DNA of 52,164 nt, from assembly GCA_947441065.1 (NCBI GenBank), contig CANESI010000017.1, positions 1-52,164 of the forward strand. The letters are read 5' to 3'. The notes beneath the pieces were generated by a model. That model did not search any database, was not told where the DNA came from, and saw only the letters and a list, made by a program, of their open reading frames with translations. Below, one piece after another: positions 20,148 through 28,843 of this stretch; position 1 is the stretch's first letter; every line of letters starts with the position of its first letter. Source of the stretch: Caulobacteraceae bacterium. Lineage in GTDB: Bacteria; Pseudomonadota; Alphaproteobacteria; Caulobacterales; Caulobacteraceae. Made by a program: the position numbers and the translations under genes.

Positions 20148-21026
20148 CTAAGGCAGAGTAAGAACAGTCTGCGGTATACCGCTGATCTCAACACGATATT
20201 TCTCGCGCAAGCCATCCAAAAAGGCCGCATTACGGGCCTTTCGAGCCTGCTCCTGATAGGCGGCCAACACATCAGACCGGACCTCATCCAAGGTGGGTGT
20301 CTTGGCGCTGATGCGGGAATCGACCTTGATCAGGTGATAGCCATAGGCCGATGCGATCGGACCAGACCATTGGTTCAGGGGCGCGGTCAGCAAGACCCCG
20401 GCAAAGTCCTGTCCATAGTCCTTGTTGAGATCGATCAGGCTGGCATCACTGTAGCTAAGCGGCAGAAGAAACGGCTCGCCAAGAGGGTCACCCTGACCGG
20501 CACTTACATTACCCAGCGCAGCCTTGGCGCGCTCAAGGGCTTGATCCTTGCCCCGGTCTGAATTGAAGAATTGGTGGCGGAAGGTGACACGCGGCGGTGC
20601 TTGATAGTCGGCCTTGGTCTTTTCGAAGAAGGCCTTCAGGGCGGCCTCGTCCGGCTCAGGCAAATTGGCCGTATCTTCACTGGCAAAGGTCATTTTCTGG
20701 GCCAAGCGCCGACGCACGATCATGTCATCCTTGTCGAGACCCAGGCGAAGGGCCTCACGAGCTAGGACCTCTTCGTCCACCCGCTCATGGATGATGCCTT
20801 GCAGCTCCTCATTGGTTGGGTCGCGCTGCATCTGAGTAGACCAATAACCGGCCAATTGGCCAAGCTCCTGCGCATCAATCCGTACGACGGGTTTCTGGAG
20901 CGATCGAGCCGCCAATATCCCGATGAACAGCACCGCGCCGATCAATAGGAAATGGACCAGCGGTTCACGCCCAGCCCGCACGATCAACGCACGGACGGGG
21001 CTCAGTTTAGACAATGACTCGGTCAC
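20148..21026 (-). CDS. Membrane-anchored parvulin-type peptidyl-prolyl isomerase
   Basis: A 292-residue protein with a single N-terminal membrane anchor (LVHFLLIGAVLFIGILAA, residues ~22-40). A helical SurA/PpiD-like segment follows (NEELQGIIHERVDEEVLAREALRLGLDKDDMIVRRRLAQKM), then a PpiC rotamase domain (~145-265) with VTFRHQFF, GQDFAGVL and GPIASAYGYHLIKVDSR. Periplasmic folding of a partner is the likely task. It starts with GTG and lies 15 bases after the DUF3604 gene, in the same operon. The divergent HupE/UreJ gene completes a recurring neighbourhood. Confidence 0.85.
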   Translation of the reverse strand: MTESLSKLSPVRALIVRAGREPLVHFLLIGAVLFIGILAARSLQKPVVRIDAQELGQLAGYWSTQMQRDPTNEELQGIIHERVDEEVLAREALRLGLDKDDMIVRRRLAQKMTFASEDTANLPEPDEAALKAFFEKTKADYQAPPRVTFRHQFFNSDRGKDQALERAKAALGNVSAGQGDPLGEPFLLPLSYSDASLIDLNKDYGQDFAGVLLTAPLNQWSGPIASAYGYHLIKVDSRISAKTPTLDEVRSDVLAAYQEQARKARNAAFLDGLREKYRVEISGIPQTVLTLP

Positions 21027-21041
21027 ACTGGCCCCTGAGGT

Positions 21042-22982
21042 CTAGAGACTGGGGGCATACCAGATGGGAGATGACCAGACGCGCTCCTGAATGGTCGGGA
21101 GTAGCGTTGGGTTCGGCGGGGTGCCGTTGCGAATAGCATCCCATGTTGACCAACGGCAGGACGGATTCTCAAGCACACGGGCATAGTAGAAGGCCCGCTG
21201 ATTAGGCTTGAAGGTTGGGTCGCGCCACAGGGTCCGCATTTCCGCATCGCCCTTGAACTTGGTCGGCTCACAGGTGCTCAAATCGACCTTGGCCCCATTG
21301 TCCGGGCAACGGCCCGTCGCCGGATTGATTGCGAGATTGTCCGAACAGGCCACATCAAACACGGCTTCCTTGGCGACGCCGTTCTCGACCCATCCCTTGA
21401 CGATCTGCGCGCGTTGCAGATAGCCCGAATTGGGATCGCGCATGGCCCAGAGGATGAATTCAGGAGCCTTACCCTTGGACGGCATCAGATCGCCGCCCAT
21501 TGGCACGCCGCTGCGGTAGGCAACCGTGACCAGATCAGAGCGCTTTAAGATGTTCTGGGGATAGTCATAGGCCGCAAAGAACCGAACCCGCATGCGTGGT
21601 CCCGAAGTCGCGAAGGTCTCCTTGCGGCGCATGGCCGTATAGATCGCATCACGGCTATTTTCTTCCGCCCAAACCCCGGCTAGGCCCGAAGCCCCCCAAG
21701 ATTGGAACCGCCCCAAATTTCGGTTCGGATCAGCGGTTGGAATATCCCAAGTCTTTCGACCCTCCGCGGGAACAGAACCCCGCTGTTCAGGCCTGCCGTC
21801 TGTGCGACCGACCTTACTGAAATAGTTGCGATCTTCGACCGAGCCTGGAGCGGCATTGTGCGTGTCACTGGCGCCGATAAAGCCGAACTTGAAGGGGTTG
21901 AAGCCCTTATTGTCCTGCATAAGGATCCCGGCCTTCAAGGCGTCACGAACATAGCCACCGGAGAACTTGGTGATCGCTTTGGCGCGGCCAATATAGCTTT
22001 CCATGATCTCGAAATTTGCCCACTCATCATTCGGTGACAAGGAGGGGTGGGTTTCGGATGTCCCTTTGATCTGGGTCATTTCGGCAAGGGGCTCATTGCG
22101 CATGCGCAGGTCGGCATAGGCCTTGTCCATGGCCCGCCCATCGCGGCGCGTTTGCTCATACATCAAGCCATCGCTGCCGTTCATATTGTGCGGGATAGCG
22201 AGCGCCTCGACACCAGCCTTGCGCCAAGTGTCCATCTGCAGCCAAAGATTTTCAGGGTCCTGAGACTCCACAGCTGAGTAGGGAAGCTCTGGCACCTTGG
22301 CGTTCTTGAAAATGACGTTGCGGTGAAGGTTCCGGCCATCGGGCGCTGAGGTGAACTCATAGCCCACAAAGGTCGTAAAGCGGCCAGGGTCATTATGTCG
22401 TTCGGCAGAGTCACGGATCTCGTTCCACGCCTTCGATGCAATGCGCTTATCGCTAAACTCTTTTGGTAGGCTGTTGGCACCCATGGCTTCAACAATGCGC
22501 GTGAAGGCCGCACCAATCTTGACCGGATCGGCACTGAACAGGCCATCAACGATGGGCAGCTTGTTCAGAGGACTGTTGGTATCGGCGGCCTCTTGCAAAG
22601 CGCCGATATATTCAGCGTGGTCCGTTACGGCGACGAAGTCCAAGGGGCCACCGGACAGCCGAATATTGAAGCCACTCGAATGGCCCAGAGTTTCGCCCTT
22701 CGCAAAGCGATAGGCATCATCCGGTGATGCGCGGACGTTGAAGATGTAGGCGTCAAAGGACAGCTTGGTGTGAACGTGCAGGTCACCAAAATAGGCGTTC
22801 CGCTCGGTGTTATAGCCGGGCAGACGGGTGGGTGCCGTCGCCTTCTTGGCGGCAACCGGAGCCTTTGCCGCGCCGGGCCCGGTGACGGCCGAACCCGACC
22901 CTGCTGTGGAACCTGGGAAAGCCGCTAGAACCACAGCCATTGCTGTGAGGCTTCCTGCTGTCGTGCGCCATCTGTTGCCCAT
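21042..22982 (-). CDS. DUF3604 protein with PHP-like metal-binding motifs
   Basis: A 646-residue exported protein. The signal peptide (residues ~1-30) is followed by an Ala/Pro-rich linker, then YFGDLHVHTKLSFDAYI (His69, His71) and VAVTDHAEYIGAL (Asp121, His122). GYEFTSAP, HRNVIF and GASDTHNAAPG add further likely metal ligands. This HxH ... DH ... DxH pattern resembles the PHP phosphoesterase fold, which makes a metal-dependent hydrolase plausible, but the DUF3604 family has no function known to me. Length fits the family. It is the first gene of the operon with the parvulin protein and lies divergent to a HupE/UreJ-type membrane protein. Confidence 0.85.
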   Translation of the reverse strand: MGNRWRTTAGSLTAMAVVLAAFPGSTAGSGSAVTGPGAAKAPVAAKKATAPTRLPGYNTERNAYFGDLHVHTKLSFDAYIFNVRASPDDAYRFAKGETLGHSSGFNIRLSGGPLDFVAVTDHAEYIGALQEAADTNSPLNKLPIVDGLFSADPVKIGAAFTRIVEAMGANSLPKEFSDKRIASKAWNEIRDSAERHNDPGRFTTFVGYEFTSAPDGRNLHRNVIFKNAKVPELPYSAVESQDPENLWLQMDTWRKAGVEALAIPHNMNGSDGLMYEQTRRDGRAMDKAYADLRMRNEPLAEMTQIKGTSETHPSLSPNDEWANFEIMESYIGRAKAITKFSGGYVRDALKAGILMQDNKGFNPFKFGFIGASDTHNAAPGSVEDRNYFSKVGRTDGRPEQRGSVPAEGRKTWDIPTADPNRNLGRFQSWGASGLAGVWAEENSRDAIYTAMRRKETFATSGPRMRVRFFAAYDYPQNILKRSDLVTVAYRSGVPMGGDLMPSKGKAPEFILWAMRDPNSGYLQRAQIVKGWVENGVAKEAVFDVACSDNLAINPATGRCPDNGAKVDLSTCEPTKFKGDAEMRTLWRDPTFKPNQRAFYYARVLENPSCRWSTWDAIRNGTPPNPTLLPTIQERVWSSPIWYAPSL

Positions 22983-23119
22983 GGTCTCGCCCCTAACAAT
23001 CCTTGCCCATCAGGTCTGTTGCTGAACCCGTAGGAGCAGACTGCCTGAGCTCTATCGCAAACATTGCCCTGCCCTTCGGTCGCTGTCAAAGTCGCCGCGC
23101 AAACAAAGGTGCATTGATC

Positions 23120-24193
23120 GTGGCGAATTCGAAGTTTTTTACATGGCTCATGCCGAAATCTGTTGGAAACCTTGTCAAAAGTGCCGCCGCCATGATGATA
23201 GGCTCTGTCCTATCGGTGGTTTTGGCAAATGCCAGCCTCGCCCACGAGATTAGACCCGCAGCCTTACAGATCACTGAAACCACGCCCGGCACCTATGAGG
23301 CCGTGTGGAAACAGCCCGCAGTCGGCAATATGGCCATCCGCCTCGCCCCTCACCTTTCAAGCGGCAGCTTGAATAAGGAGCCCACGGCGCAGTCCTTAGA
23401 ACCCGGCAAGATCATTAAGCGCTGGTCGGTCAAGGGCGGTGCTCCCTTGGATCAACAGACCCTCACCGTCGAAGGGCTTTCAGAATCGGTCACGGACGTT
23501 CTGGTCAGTGTGACCTCACCAAGCGGCAAGACCATCACCGCCGTCCTGCGCCCCTCGGCACCGTCCATGGTGCTGGGCCTTAGCGGACCGAAGGGACTGT
23601 CGACCCCGGCCTATCTGCGATTGGGGTTCGAGCACATTCTGACCGGCTTTGATCACCTTCTGTTTGTCCTCGGCCTGCTGTTGCTGGTCGGAACCAACTG
23701 GAAGATTCTTCAGACTGTAACTGCCTTTACCGTCGCCCACAGCATCACCTTGGCGCTGGCCGCCTTGGGTCTGGTTCAGGTGCCCAGCGCCCTGATCGAG
23801 GCCCTGATCGCCCTCAGCATCATCTTTGTCGCCTATGAACTGATCCCAAGGCGAGACATGACCATTACCACCCTTACCCGCCAGAAGCCTTGGCTTGTCG
23901 CCTTCATGTTCGGCCTGCTCCACGGCCTAGCCTTCGCCGGAACCCTAAGTTCGGTCGGTTTGCCCGCAGGCAGCACGGTTCCGGCCCTGTTGCTGTTCAA
24001 TGTCGGGGTTGAGATCGGGCAGATGGTCTTCATAGCCCTGGCCGTCGGCGTCATCATCGGCCTGCGCCGCGTGAGACACCATCTTCCCGCCAGCTATGGG
24101 ACGGTTTCGACCTATGCACCGGCATATGTGATTGGAGGATTGGCCAGTTTCTGGCTGATCGAGCGGACCATCGCCGCTGTTCTGGTCCCTTAG
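23120..24193 (+). CDS. HupE/UreJ-type membrane protein with N-terminal periplasmic domain
   Basis: The N-terminus has a signal peptide ending ANASLAHEI. The start is uncertain: GTG at 23120 has AAAGGTG eight bases upstream, whereas ATG at 23150 gives a tidier signal peptide. After a soluble domain of about 150 residues (RPAALQITETTPGTYEAVWKQP) come six or so membrane segments with RLGFEHILTGFDHLLFVLGLL, FTVAHSITLALAALG and FGLLHGLAFAGTL. The His/Asp-rich helix ends are the HupE/UreJ_2 signature. Relatives are called nickel or metal permeases, but those with this long N-terminal domain have no firm role known to me. It is divergent from DUF3604/parvulin, probably sharing a control region with them. 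Confidence 0.85.
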   Translation: MANSKFFTWLMPKSVGNLVKSAAAMMIGSVLSVVLANASLAHEIRPAALQITETTPGTYEAVWKQPAVGNMAIRLAPHLSSGSLNKEPTAQSLEPGKIIKRWSVKGGAPLDQQTLTVEGLSESVTDVLVSVTSPSGKTITAVLRPSAPSMVLGLSGPKGLSTPAYLRLGFEHILTGFDHLLFVLGLLLLVGTNWKILQTVTAFTVAHSITLALAALGLVQVPSALIEALIALSIIFVAYELIPRRDMTITTLTRQKPWLVAFMFGLLHGLAFAGTLSSVGLPAGSTVPALLLFNVGVEIGQMVFIALAVGVIIGLRRVRHHLPASYGTVSTYAPAYVIGGLASFWLIERTIAAVLVP

Positions 24194-24202
24194 GACCGAT
24201 CA

Positions 24203-24231
24203 CCCAGACGGCTGGAAGTCAGCCGTCTGGG
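24203..24231. terminator. Terminator-like hairpin between convergent genes
   Basis: A perfect 12-bp stem (24203-24214 with 24220-24231) and a 5-base loop lie between the HupE/UreJ and thiolase stops. There is no clear T-tract on either strand, so it may work as a bidirectional hairpin of modest strength. Confidence 0.6.
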
Positions 24232-24250
24232 GTCGTTAGGTCAAACTATT

Positions 24251-25420
24251 TTAGAAGATTTCGAACAGACCGGCGCCGCCTTGGCCGCCACCGATACACA
24301 TGGTCACAACGCCCCACTTGGCACCGCGACGACGACCTTCTTGCAGCAGGTGACCGGTGCAGCGTGCACCCGTCATGCCGAAGGGGTGACCAATCGAGAT
24401 CGAACCGCCATTGACATTGTACTTAGCAGGATCGATGCCGAGCTTGTCGCGGCTATAGAGGCACTGCGAGGCGAAGGCTTCGTTCAGTTCCCACAGGTCG
24501 ATATCGTCGACCGTCAGGCCCTGACGCTTCAGCAGCTTTGGCACGGCGAACACCGGACCAATGCCCATCTCGTCAGGCTCGCAACCGGCAGCGGCCCACG
24601 ACACGAAACGGCCCAAGGGCTCAAGACCGCGACGCTCAGCTTCCTTGGCTTCCATCAGCACCACGGCGGCGGCACCATCGGACAGTTGCGAGGCATTACC
24701 GGCGGTGACGAACTTGCCTTCGCCCATGACGGGCTTAAGCGAGGCCAGGCCTTCGAGCGTGGTTTCAGGACGGTTGCACTCGTCACGGTCGACCACATAG
24801 TCCACCAAGCTCTCTTCCTTGGTTTCCTTATTGACGACCTTCATCTTGGTCGCCATCGGCACGATTTCGTCGGCGAACAGGTTAGCCTTCTGGGCAGCGG
24901 CCATGCGGCGCTGAGATTCCAACGAATATTCGTCCTGATAGTCACGGCTCAGGCCGTAACGCTGAGCAACGATGTCGGCCGTGTCGATCATGGCCATGAA
25001 GATCGCAGGCGCGATGTTCGCCAGTTCAGGATCGATGGACTCGCGCGGCATGCCGCCGCCTTGGATCGAGATGCTCTCAACGCCGCCAGCGACGACGCAA
25101 TCAGCATTGTCACCCCGGATGTGGTTGGCGGCCATAGCGATGGACTGAAGGCCCGACGAGCAGAAACGGTTGATCGAGACGCCGCCCGTGGTCTTGGGCA
25201 TGCCGGCCAATAGAGCGGCCAGACGCGCGATATTTGGCGCTGCGTGGGCATTGTTGCCCAGATAGCAGTCTTCGACGAAGTCCGCCTCTACGCCCGAGCG
25301 CGCCACAGCGTGCTTGATCGCGTGGGCCGCCATCGACATGGGGGCAGTCACATTGAACCCGCCCCGGCCAGCCTTGGCCAGGCCCGTCCGGGCATAAGAA
25401 ACGATAACGGCGTCGCGCAT
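24251..25420 (-). CDS. Acetyl-CoA acyltransferase (thiolase)
   Basis: A 389-residue thiolase. The nucleophile is Cys87 in INRFCSSGLQS, the histidine is in SIGHPFGMTGARC, and the second cysteine is in TMCIGGGQGG near the C-terminus. All three family motifs are intact. AGGAGA lies about six bases before the ATG. It could cleave 3-ketoacyl-CoA in beta-oxidation or condense acetyl-CoA; the sequence alone does not decide. Three crotonase genes occur elsewhere in the window, but none is adjacent. Confidence 0.92.
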   Translation of the reverse strand: MRDAVIVSYARTGLAKAGRGGFNVTAPMSMAAHAIKHAVARSGVEADFVEDCYLGNNAHAAPNIARLAALLAGMPKTTGGVSINRFCSSGLQSIAMAANHIRGDNADCVVAGGVESISIQGGGMPRESIDPELANIAPAIFMAMIDTADIVAQRYGLSRDYQDEYSLESQRRMAAAQKANLFADEIVPMATKMKVVNKETKEESLVDYVVDRDECNRPETTLEGLASLKPVMGEGKFVTAGNASQLSDGAAAVVLMEAKEAERRGLEPLGRFVSWAAAGCEPDEMGIGPVFAVPKLLKRQGLTVDDIDLWELNEAFASQCLYSRDKLGIDPAKYNVNGGSISIGHPFGMTGARCTGHLLQEGRRRGAKWGVVTMCIGGGQGGAGLFEIF

Positions 25421-25629
25421 AGGACTCTCCTGAGGTTTTTAGATAGGCGGTCAAACTATGACGGCTGTCCCAAAGATTGAAGCGGTAATCGCCGTTAGCC
25501 TGCAATCAATTCGACGGAAAACAGCTTTCGAGGAGCAACTGTGACCATTTTGGCCAGATTGAAAGGGTCTGAAGGGGTCAATCCACCCTGCCCTGTTCAT
25601 CGTCCTCCAATCGCACTAGGTTAGGCTCC

Positions 25630-27081
25630 ATGGCCAATCTTAGTCACCTGTGGCTTAAACCTGCCTTGCTGGCCGCGACATTGCCTCTGCTGGCAGTGGC
25701 TATTTCAGCCTGCGCGACCGTACCCGCCGGACAGGATCAAGCGGCCATTAGCGGTCTGCTCCTAGACCGGAAGGCCGTGACCGTTGGCAAAGGCGACGAG
25801 GCCTTGGCGCAAATGATGGCCAAGCCCATGACGCTAGACAGCGCCGTGCAGATGGCCATCGTCAAAAGCCCGAAATTAGCGCTGATCTATGGCCAACTCG
25901 GTCTCGATCAGGCTGATATTCTGGAAGCCATAGAGATCGCCAATCCGCGCCTCGGCCTCAGCAGCTTAAGGGCCAGCGGCGCTAAGTCTGAAGCCCAAAG
26001 CCTAACCCTGCCTGTCGCGGACCTTATCCTCCTTCCCGTACGCCTCAACCTGGCCAATCAGGCCAGAGCCCGCGCCCGCTACCAGTTGGCAAGCGCCCTA
26101 TTGGACGTGCAGTTGGATGTGGAAGCGGCTTGGTATCAGGCCGTCGCCGCCGAGCAGGCCGCGCTGATGCGAAACGCGGTTGCAGCCGCCCTCCAGACCT
26201 CTGCCGATCTGGCCGAACGCTATTTCAACGCGGGCAATATTACCGAGCTGGATTTGAGCCATGAACAGGCCGCCGCCAGCCAAGCCCTGATCGCCGCGCA
26301 GCAGGCCGACGTGAGCGCCAAGGCGGCGCGGGCCAATCTCGACACTCTCATCGGCCTCAGCCCGACCGATCCCCTCTGGGCGCTGAGCTCGGCCCTACCC
26401 CTGCCGACTGAGAATGATGACAGGGTCGATGAGCTTCAATCCCTAGCCTTGAGCCATAATCTGTCCTTGATGGCCGCAGACCAAGACCTCTTTATTTGGC
26501 ATCAGGTAACCGCGACACGGCGGGCGACCTGGTGGCTGGGGGACACAGCGCTCGGATTGGAACGCGAGCGTGACCCTGAAGGCGTTCGCGCCAGCGGACC
26601 TAGCCTTGACCTTGAACTACCGATTTTCAATCAAGGACAGGCCAAGACGGCGCGCCTTAACGCCAAACGCGACCTTGCCAAGGCTCAATCGGCGCAGATC
26701 CGCTTGAACCTCAGCCACCAAATCGCCGCGCGGGCCGATGAACTCCAGCGTCGCCGTCAGGTGGTCGCTCTGCACAGTGACGGCCTGATCCCCCAGCGCC
26801 AAACCATCGTCGCCCGCAGCCAAGAACAGCAAAACTATATGCTGCTCGGCGTCTTCGGCCTGATTGAGGCCAAGACCCGCGAATATGAGGCCTATGAGGG
26901 CTATATCGAGGCCGTGCGCGACTTCTGGCTCGCCCGCGTGGAACTGACCCGCTTGGTCGGCACAAGACTGCCCAGCACACCCGACACTCTGGAGGTGGGG
27001 CCCAGTGCGTCCGATATGTTGGAGCCTTCAGGTTCCGCGCCCATGACCCAGCACGATCACGATCACGCAGGCCAACCATGA
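25630..27081 (+). CDS. TolC-family outer-membrane lipoprotein of a copper locus
   Basis: A 483-residue outer-membrane efflux protein. The N-terminus is a lipoprotein signal with lipobox ISAC (Cys28). Two TolC-type helical repeats are visible (MTLDSAVQMAIVKSPKLALIYGQ near 70; ALSHNLSLMAADQDL near 270), with long coiled segments between them. The C-terminal tail is metal-ligand rich (MTQHDHDHAG), which suits a copper role. It overlaps the multicopper oxidase gene by four bases (ATGA). No RND pump or adaptor gene lies next to it, so its inner-membrane partner is unknown. First gene of a three-gene copper operon. Confidence 0.88.
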   Translation: MANLSHLWLKPALLAATLPLLAVAISACATVPAGQDQAAISGLLLDRKAVTVGKGDEALAQMMAKPMTLDSAVQMAIVKSPKLALIYGQLGLDQADILEAIEIANPRLGLSSLRASGAKSEAQSLTLPVADLILLPVRLNLANQARARARYQLASALLDVQLDVEAAWYQAVAAEQAALMRNAVAAALQTSADLAERYFNAGNITELDLSHEQAAASQALIAAQQADVSAKAARANLDTLIGLSPTDPLWALSSALPLPTENDDRVDELQSLALSHNLSLMAADQDLFIWHQVTATRRATWWLGDTALGLERERDPEGVRASGPSLDLELPIFNQGQAKTARLNAKRDLAKAQSAQIRLNLSHQIAARADELQRRRQVVALHSDGLIPQRQTIVARSQEQQNYMLLGVFGLIEAKTREYEAYEGYIEAVRDFWLARVELTRLVGTRLPSTPDTLEVGPSASDMLEPSGSAPMTQHDHDHAGQP

Positions 27082-28361
27082 CCATAAGCCGCCGCGACAT
27101 CATGCTGGCCACCGGCACCGCAGCCCTAGCCGCCACCGCCGGACCCGTAAGCCGCGCCAACGCCGCTGACGCTCCATCGGATCGACGATTCAAGCCTGTC
27201 CGAACCCTCAATGGCTGGACCCTGCCCTGGCGCATGAAGGACGGCATCAAGGAGTTTCATCTGGTTGCCGAGGAAATCCAGCACAGCTTTGCCCCGGGAT
27301 CAGAGGCGACCTGCTGGGGCTATAATGGCACGACGCCCGGCCCCACGATCGAGGCGGTCGAGGGTGACCGTGTCCGGATCTTTGTCACCAACCGGCTCAA
27401 GGAACATACGACCGTCCATTGGCACGGCCTGATCCTGCCCAATGGCATGGACGGCGTCGGCGGACTGAACCAGCCGCACATTCTACCCGGAGAGACCTTC
27501 GCCTACGAATTCACCCTGCGCCAACATGGCAGCCACATGTATCATCCCCATGCCGATGAGATGACGCAGCTCGCCTATGGCATGATGGGTCTGTTCATCA
27601 TCCATCCCAAGGCCGGTGAGGCGGTGCCGGTTGATCGCGACTATGGCTTCATCCTGCATAATTGGGCGCTGCATCCTGGAACCTGGCGGCCAGATCCCTC
27701 GGTGATGGTCAATTTCGATCTTTGGAGCTTCAATTCAAAGGTCTTCCCCGCCATCGAGCCTTTGGTGGCGCGCACCGGAGAGCGGGTTCGTATTCGGATC
27801 GGGAACCTGTCCATGTGGAACCATCCGGTCCATCTGCATGGCGTTGAGTTTGTGGAAACAGGCTCGGATGGCGGGCGCTGGCCTCAATCTCAGTGGCGGC
27901 GCGAGGTGACCTCTACGGTCGGTGTCGGTCAGATGCGCGATATTGAGTTCACCGCTGTACCGGGCGACTGGGCGCTCCATTGCCATATGTCCCATCACAC
28001 CATGAACGCCATGGGTCACGACATTCCCAATCCAACCGGCGTCGATCAGTCTGGACTTGAAGCGCGGATCAAAAAGATCCTGCCCGGCTATATGGCCATG
28101 GGCCAGAATGGAATGGCGGAGCATCAAGAGCATACGGATGCAGGCCACCAAGGCCCGCCCAATACCCTGCCCATGATGGCCGGTAAGGGACCGTTCGGTA
28201 ATCTTGAGATGGGCGGCATGTTCACGGTCCTAAAGGTTCGCGACGACATCCGGCCCGGTGACTATAGCGATCCCGGCTGGTACGTTCAGCCCAAGGGCAC
28301 AGTGGCTAAACGGGTCAGCACAGACCCTGACTTCGGCACCCCACACCGCAAACCTGCTTAG
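27078..28361 (+). CDS. Multicopper oxidase, short two-cupredoxin form, Tat-exported
   Basis: A 427-residue protein. The N-terminal twin-arginine motif is SRRDIM, followed by an Ala-rich stretch ending RANA. All copper motifs are visible: HWHG (114-117), YHPH (155-158), HPVHLHG (249-255) and HCHMSHHTMNAM (301-312), which includes the type-1 Cys302. Three-domain CopA oxidases are usually longer; here the spacing fits two cupredoxin domains followed by a tail rich in Met, His and Gly. It probably oxidises Cu(I) in the periplasm. It sits between the TolC lipoprotein and CopC, with a four-base overlap upstream. Confidence 0.9.
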   Translation: MTISRRDIMLATGTAALAATAGPVSRANAADAPSDRRFKPVRTLNGWTLPWRMKDGIKEFHLVAEEIQHSFAPGSEATCWGYNGTTPGPTIEAVEGDRVRIFVTNRLKEHTTVHWHGLILPNGMDGVGGLNQPHILPGETFAYEFTLRQHGSHMYHPHADEMTQLAYGMMGLFIIHPKAGEAVPVDRDYGFILHNWALHPGTWRPDPSVMVNFDLWSFNSKVFPAIEPLVARTGERVRIRIGNLSMWNHPVHLHGVEFVETGSDGGRWPQSQWRREVTSTVGVGQMRDIEFTAVPGDWALHCHMSHHTMNAMGHDIPNPTGVDQSGLEARIKKILPGYMAMGQNGMAEHQEHTDAGHQGPPNTLPMMAGKGPFGNLEMGGMFTVLKVRDDIRPGDYSDPGWYVQPKGTVAKRVSTDPDFGTPHRKPA

Positions 28362-28376
28362 GATTGGACATCTGAC

Positions 28377-28826
28377 ATGAGCACCCATTTGAACCGATCC
28401 TTCGCCATTCTTGCCTTGGCATCGAGCCTCGCCGCGTCCGGCGCACTGGCTCAAGCGGCCAAAGACCCCCATGCGGGCCACGATATGTCGAAGATGCAGA
28501 TGCCGTCTTCATCCAAGGGTGCCAAGCCCGGCAAGGCCCATGTGATGGTCATGACGCTCGACGCGTCCACCCCCGCCGATGGCGCGACCGTGAAAGGTTC
28601 TCCCGCGAACCTGTCGCTCACCCTATCTCACGCGATGGTCTTTCGGTCGGTTCAGCTTCGAACCACCGCCGGTCAGCGGGTGCCGCTCAACGCCGCCCTG
28701 CCCACCACCATGGTCAAGACGGTGACGATCCCCGTACGGCCCCTCTCGCCCGGGCAATATATCGTCGAATGGCGCGCCGAAAGCGGCCACGAGATGGTCG
28801 GGTCCTTTAGCTTTACCGTACAGTAG
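28377..28826 (+). CDS. CopC-domain periplasmic copper-binding protein
   Basis: A 149-residue exported protein with a signal peptide ending GALAQ. A metal-binding linker follows (DPHAGHDMSKMQMP), then a CopC-type immunoglobulin-like domain (~55-149): ASTPADGATVKGSPANLSLTLS, RTTAGQRVPL, LSPGQYIVEWRAESGHEMVGSFSFTV. In CopC proteins these His and Met residues bind Cu(I)/Cu(II). It lies 15 bases after the oxidase stop as the last gene of the copper operon. Confidence 0.88.
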   Translation: MSTHLNRSFAILALASSLAASGALAQAAKDPHAGHDMSKMQMPSSSKGAKPGKAHVMVMTLDASTPADGATVKGSPANLSLTLSHAMVFRSVQLRTTAGQRVPLNAALPTTMVKTVTIPVRPLSPGQYIVEWRAESGHEMVGSFSFTVQ

Positions 28827-28843
28827 GACCCGACCGCCTCGCC

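Noticed and set aside
24281-25213. 310-codon plus-strand frame opposite the thiolase gene
   Set aside because: The thiolase carries all catalytic motifs; the opposite frame is His/Gly-rich without domain features.
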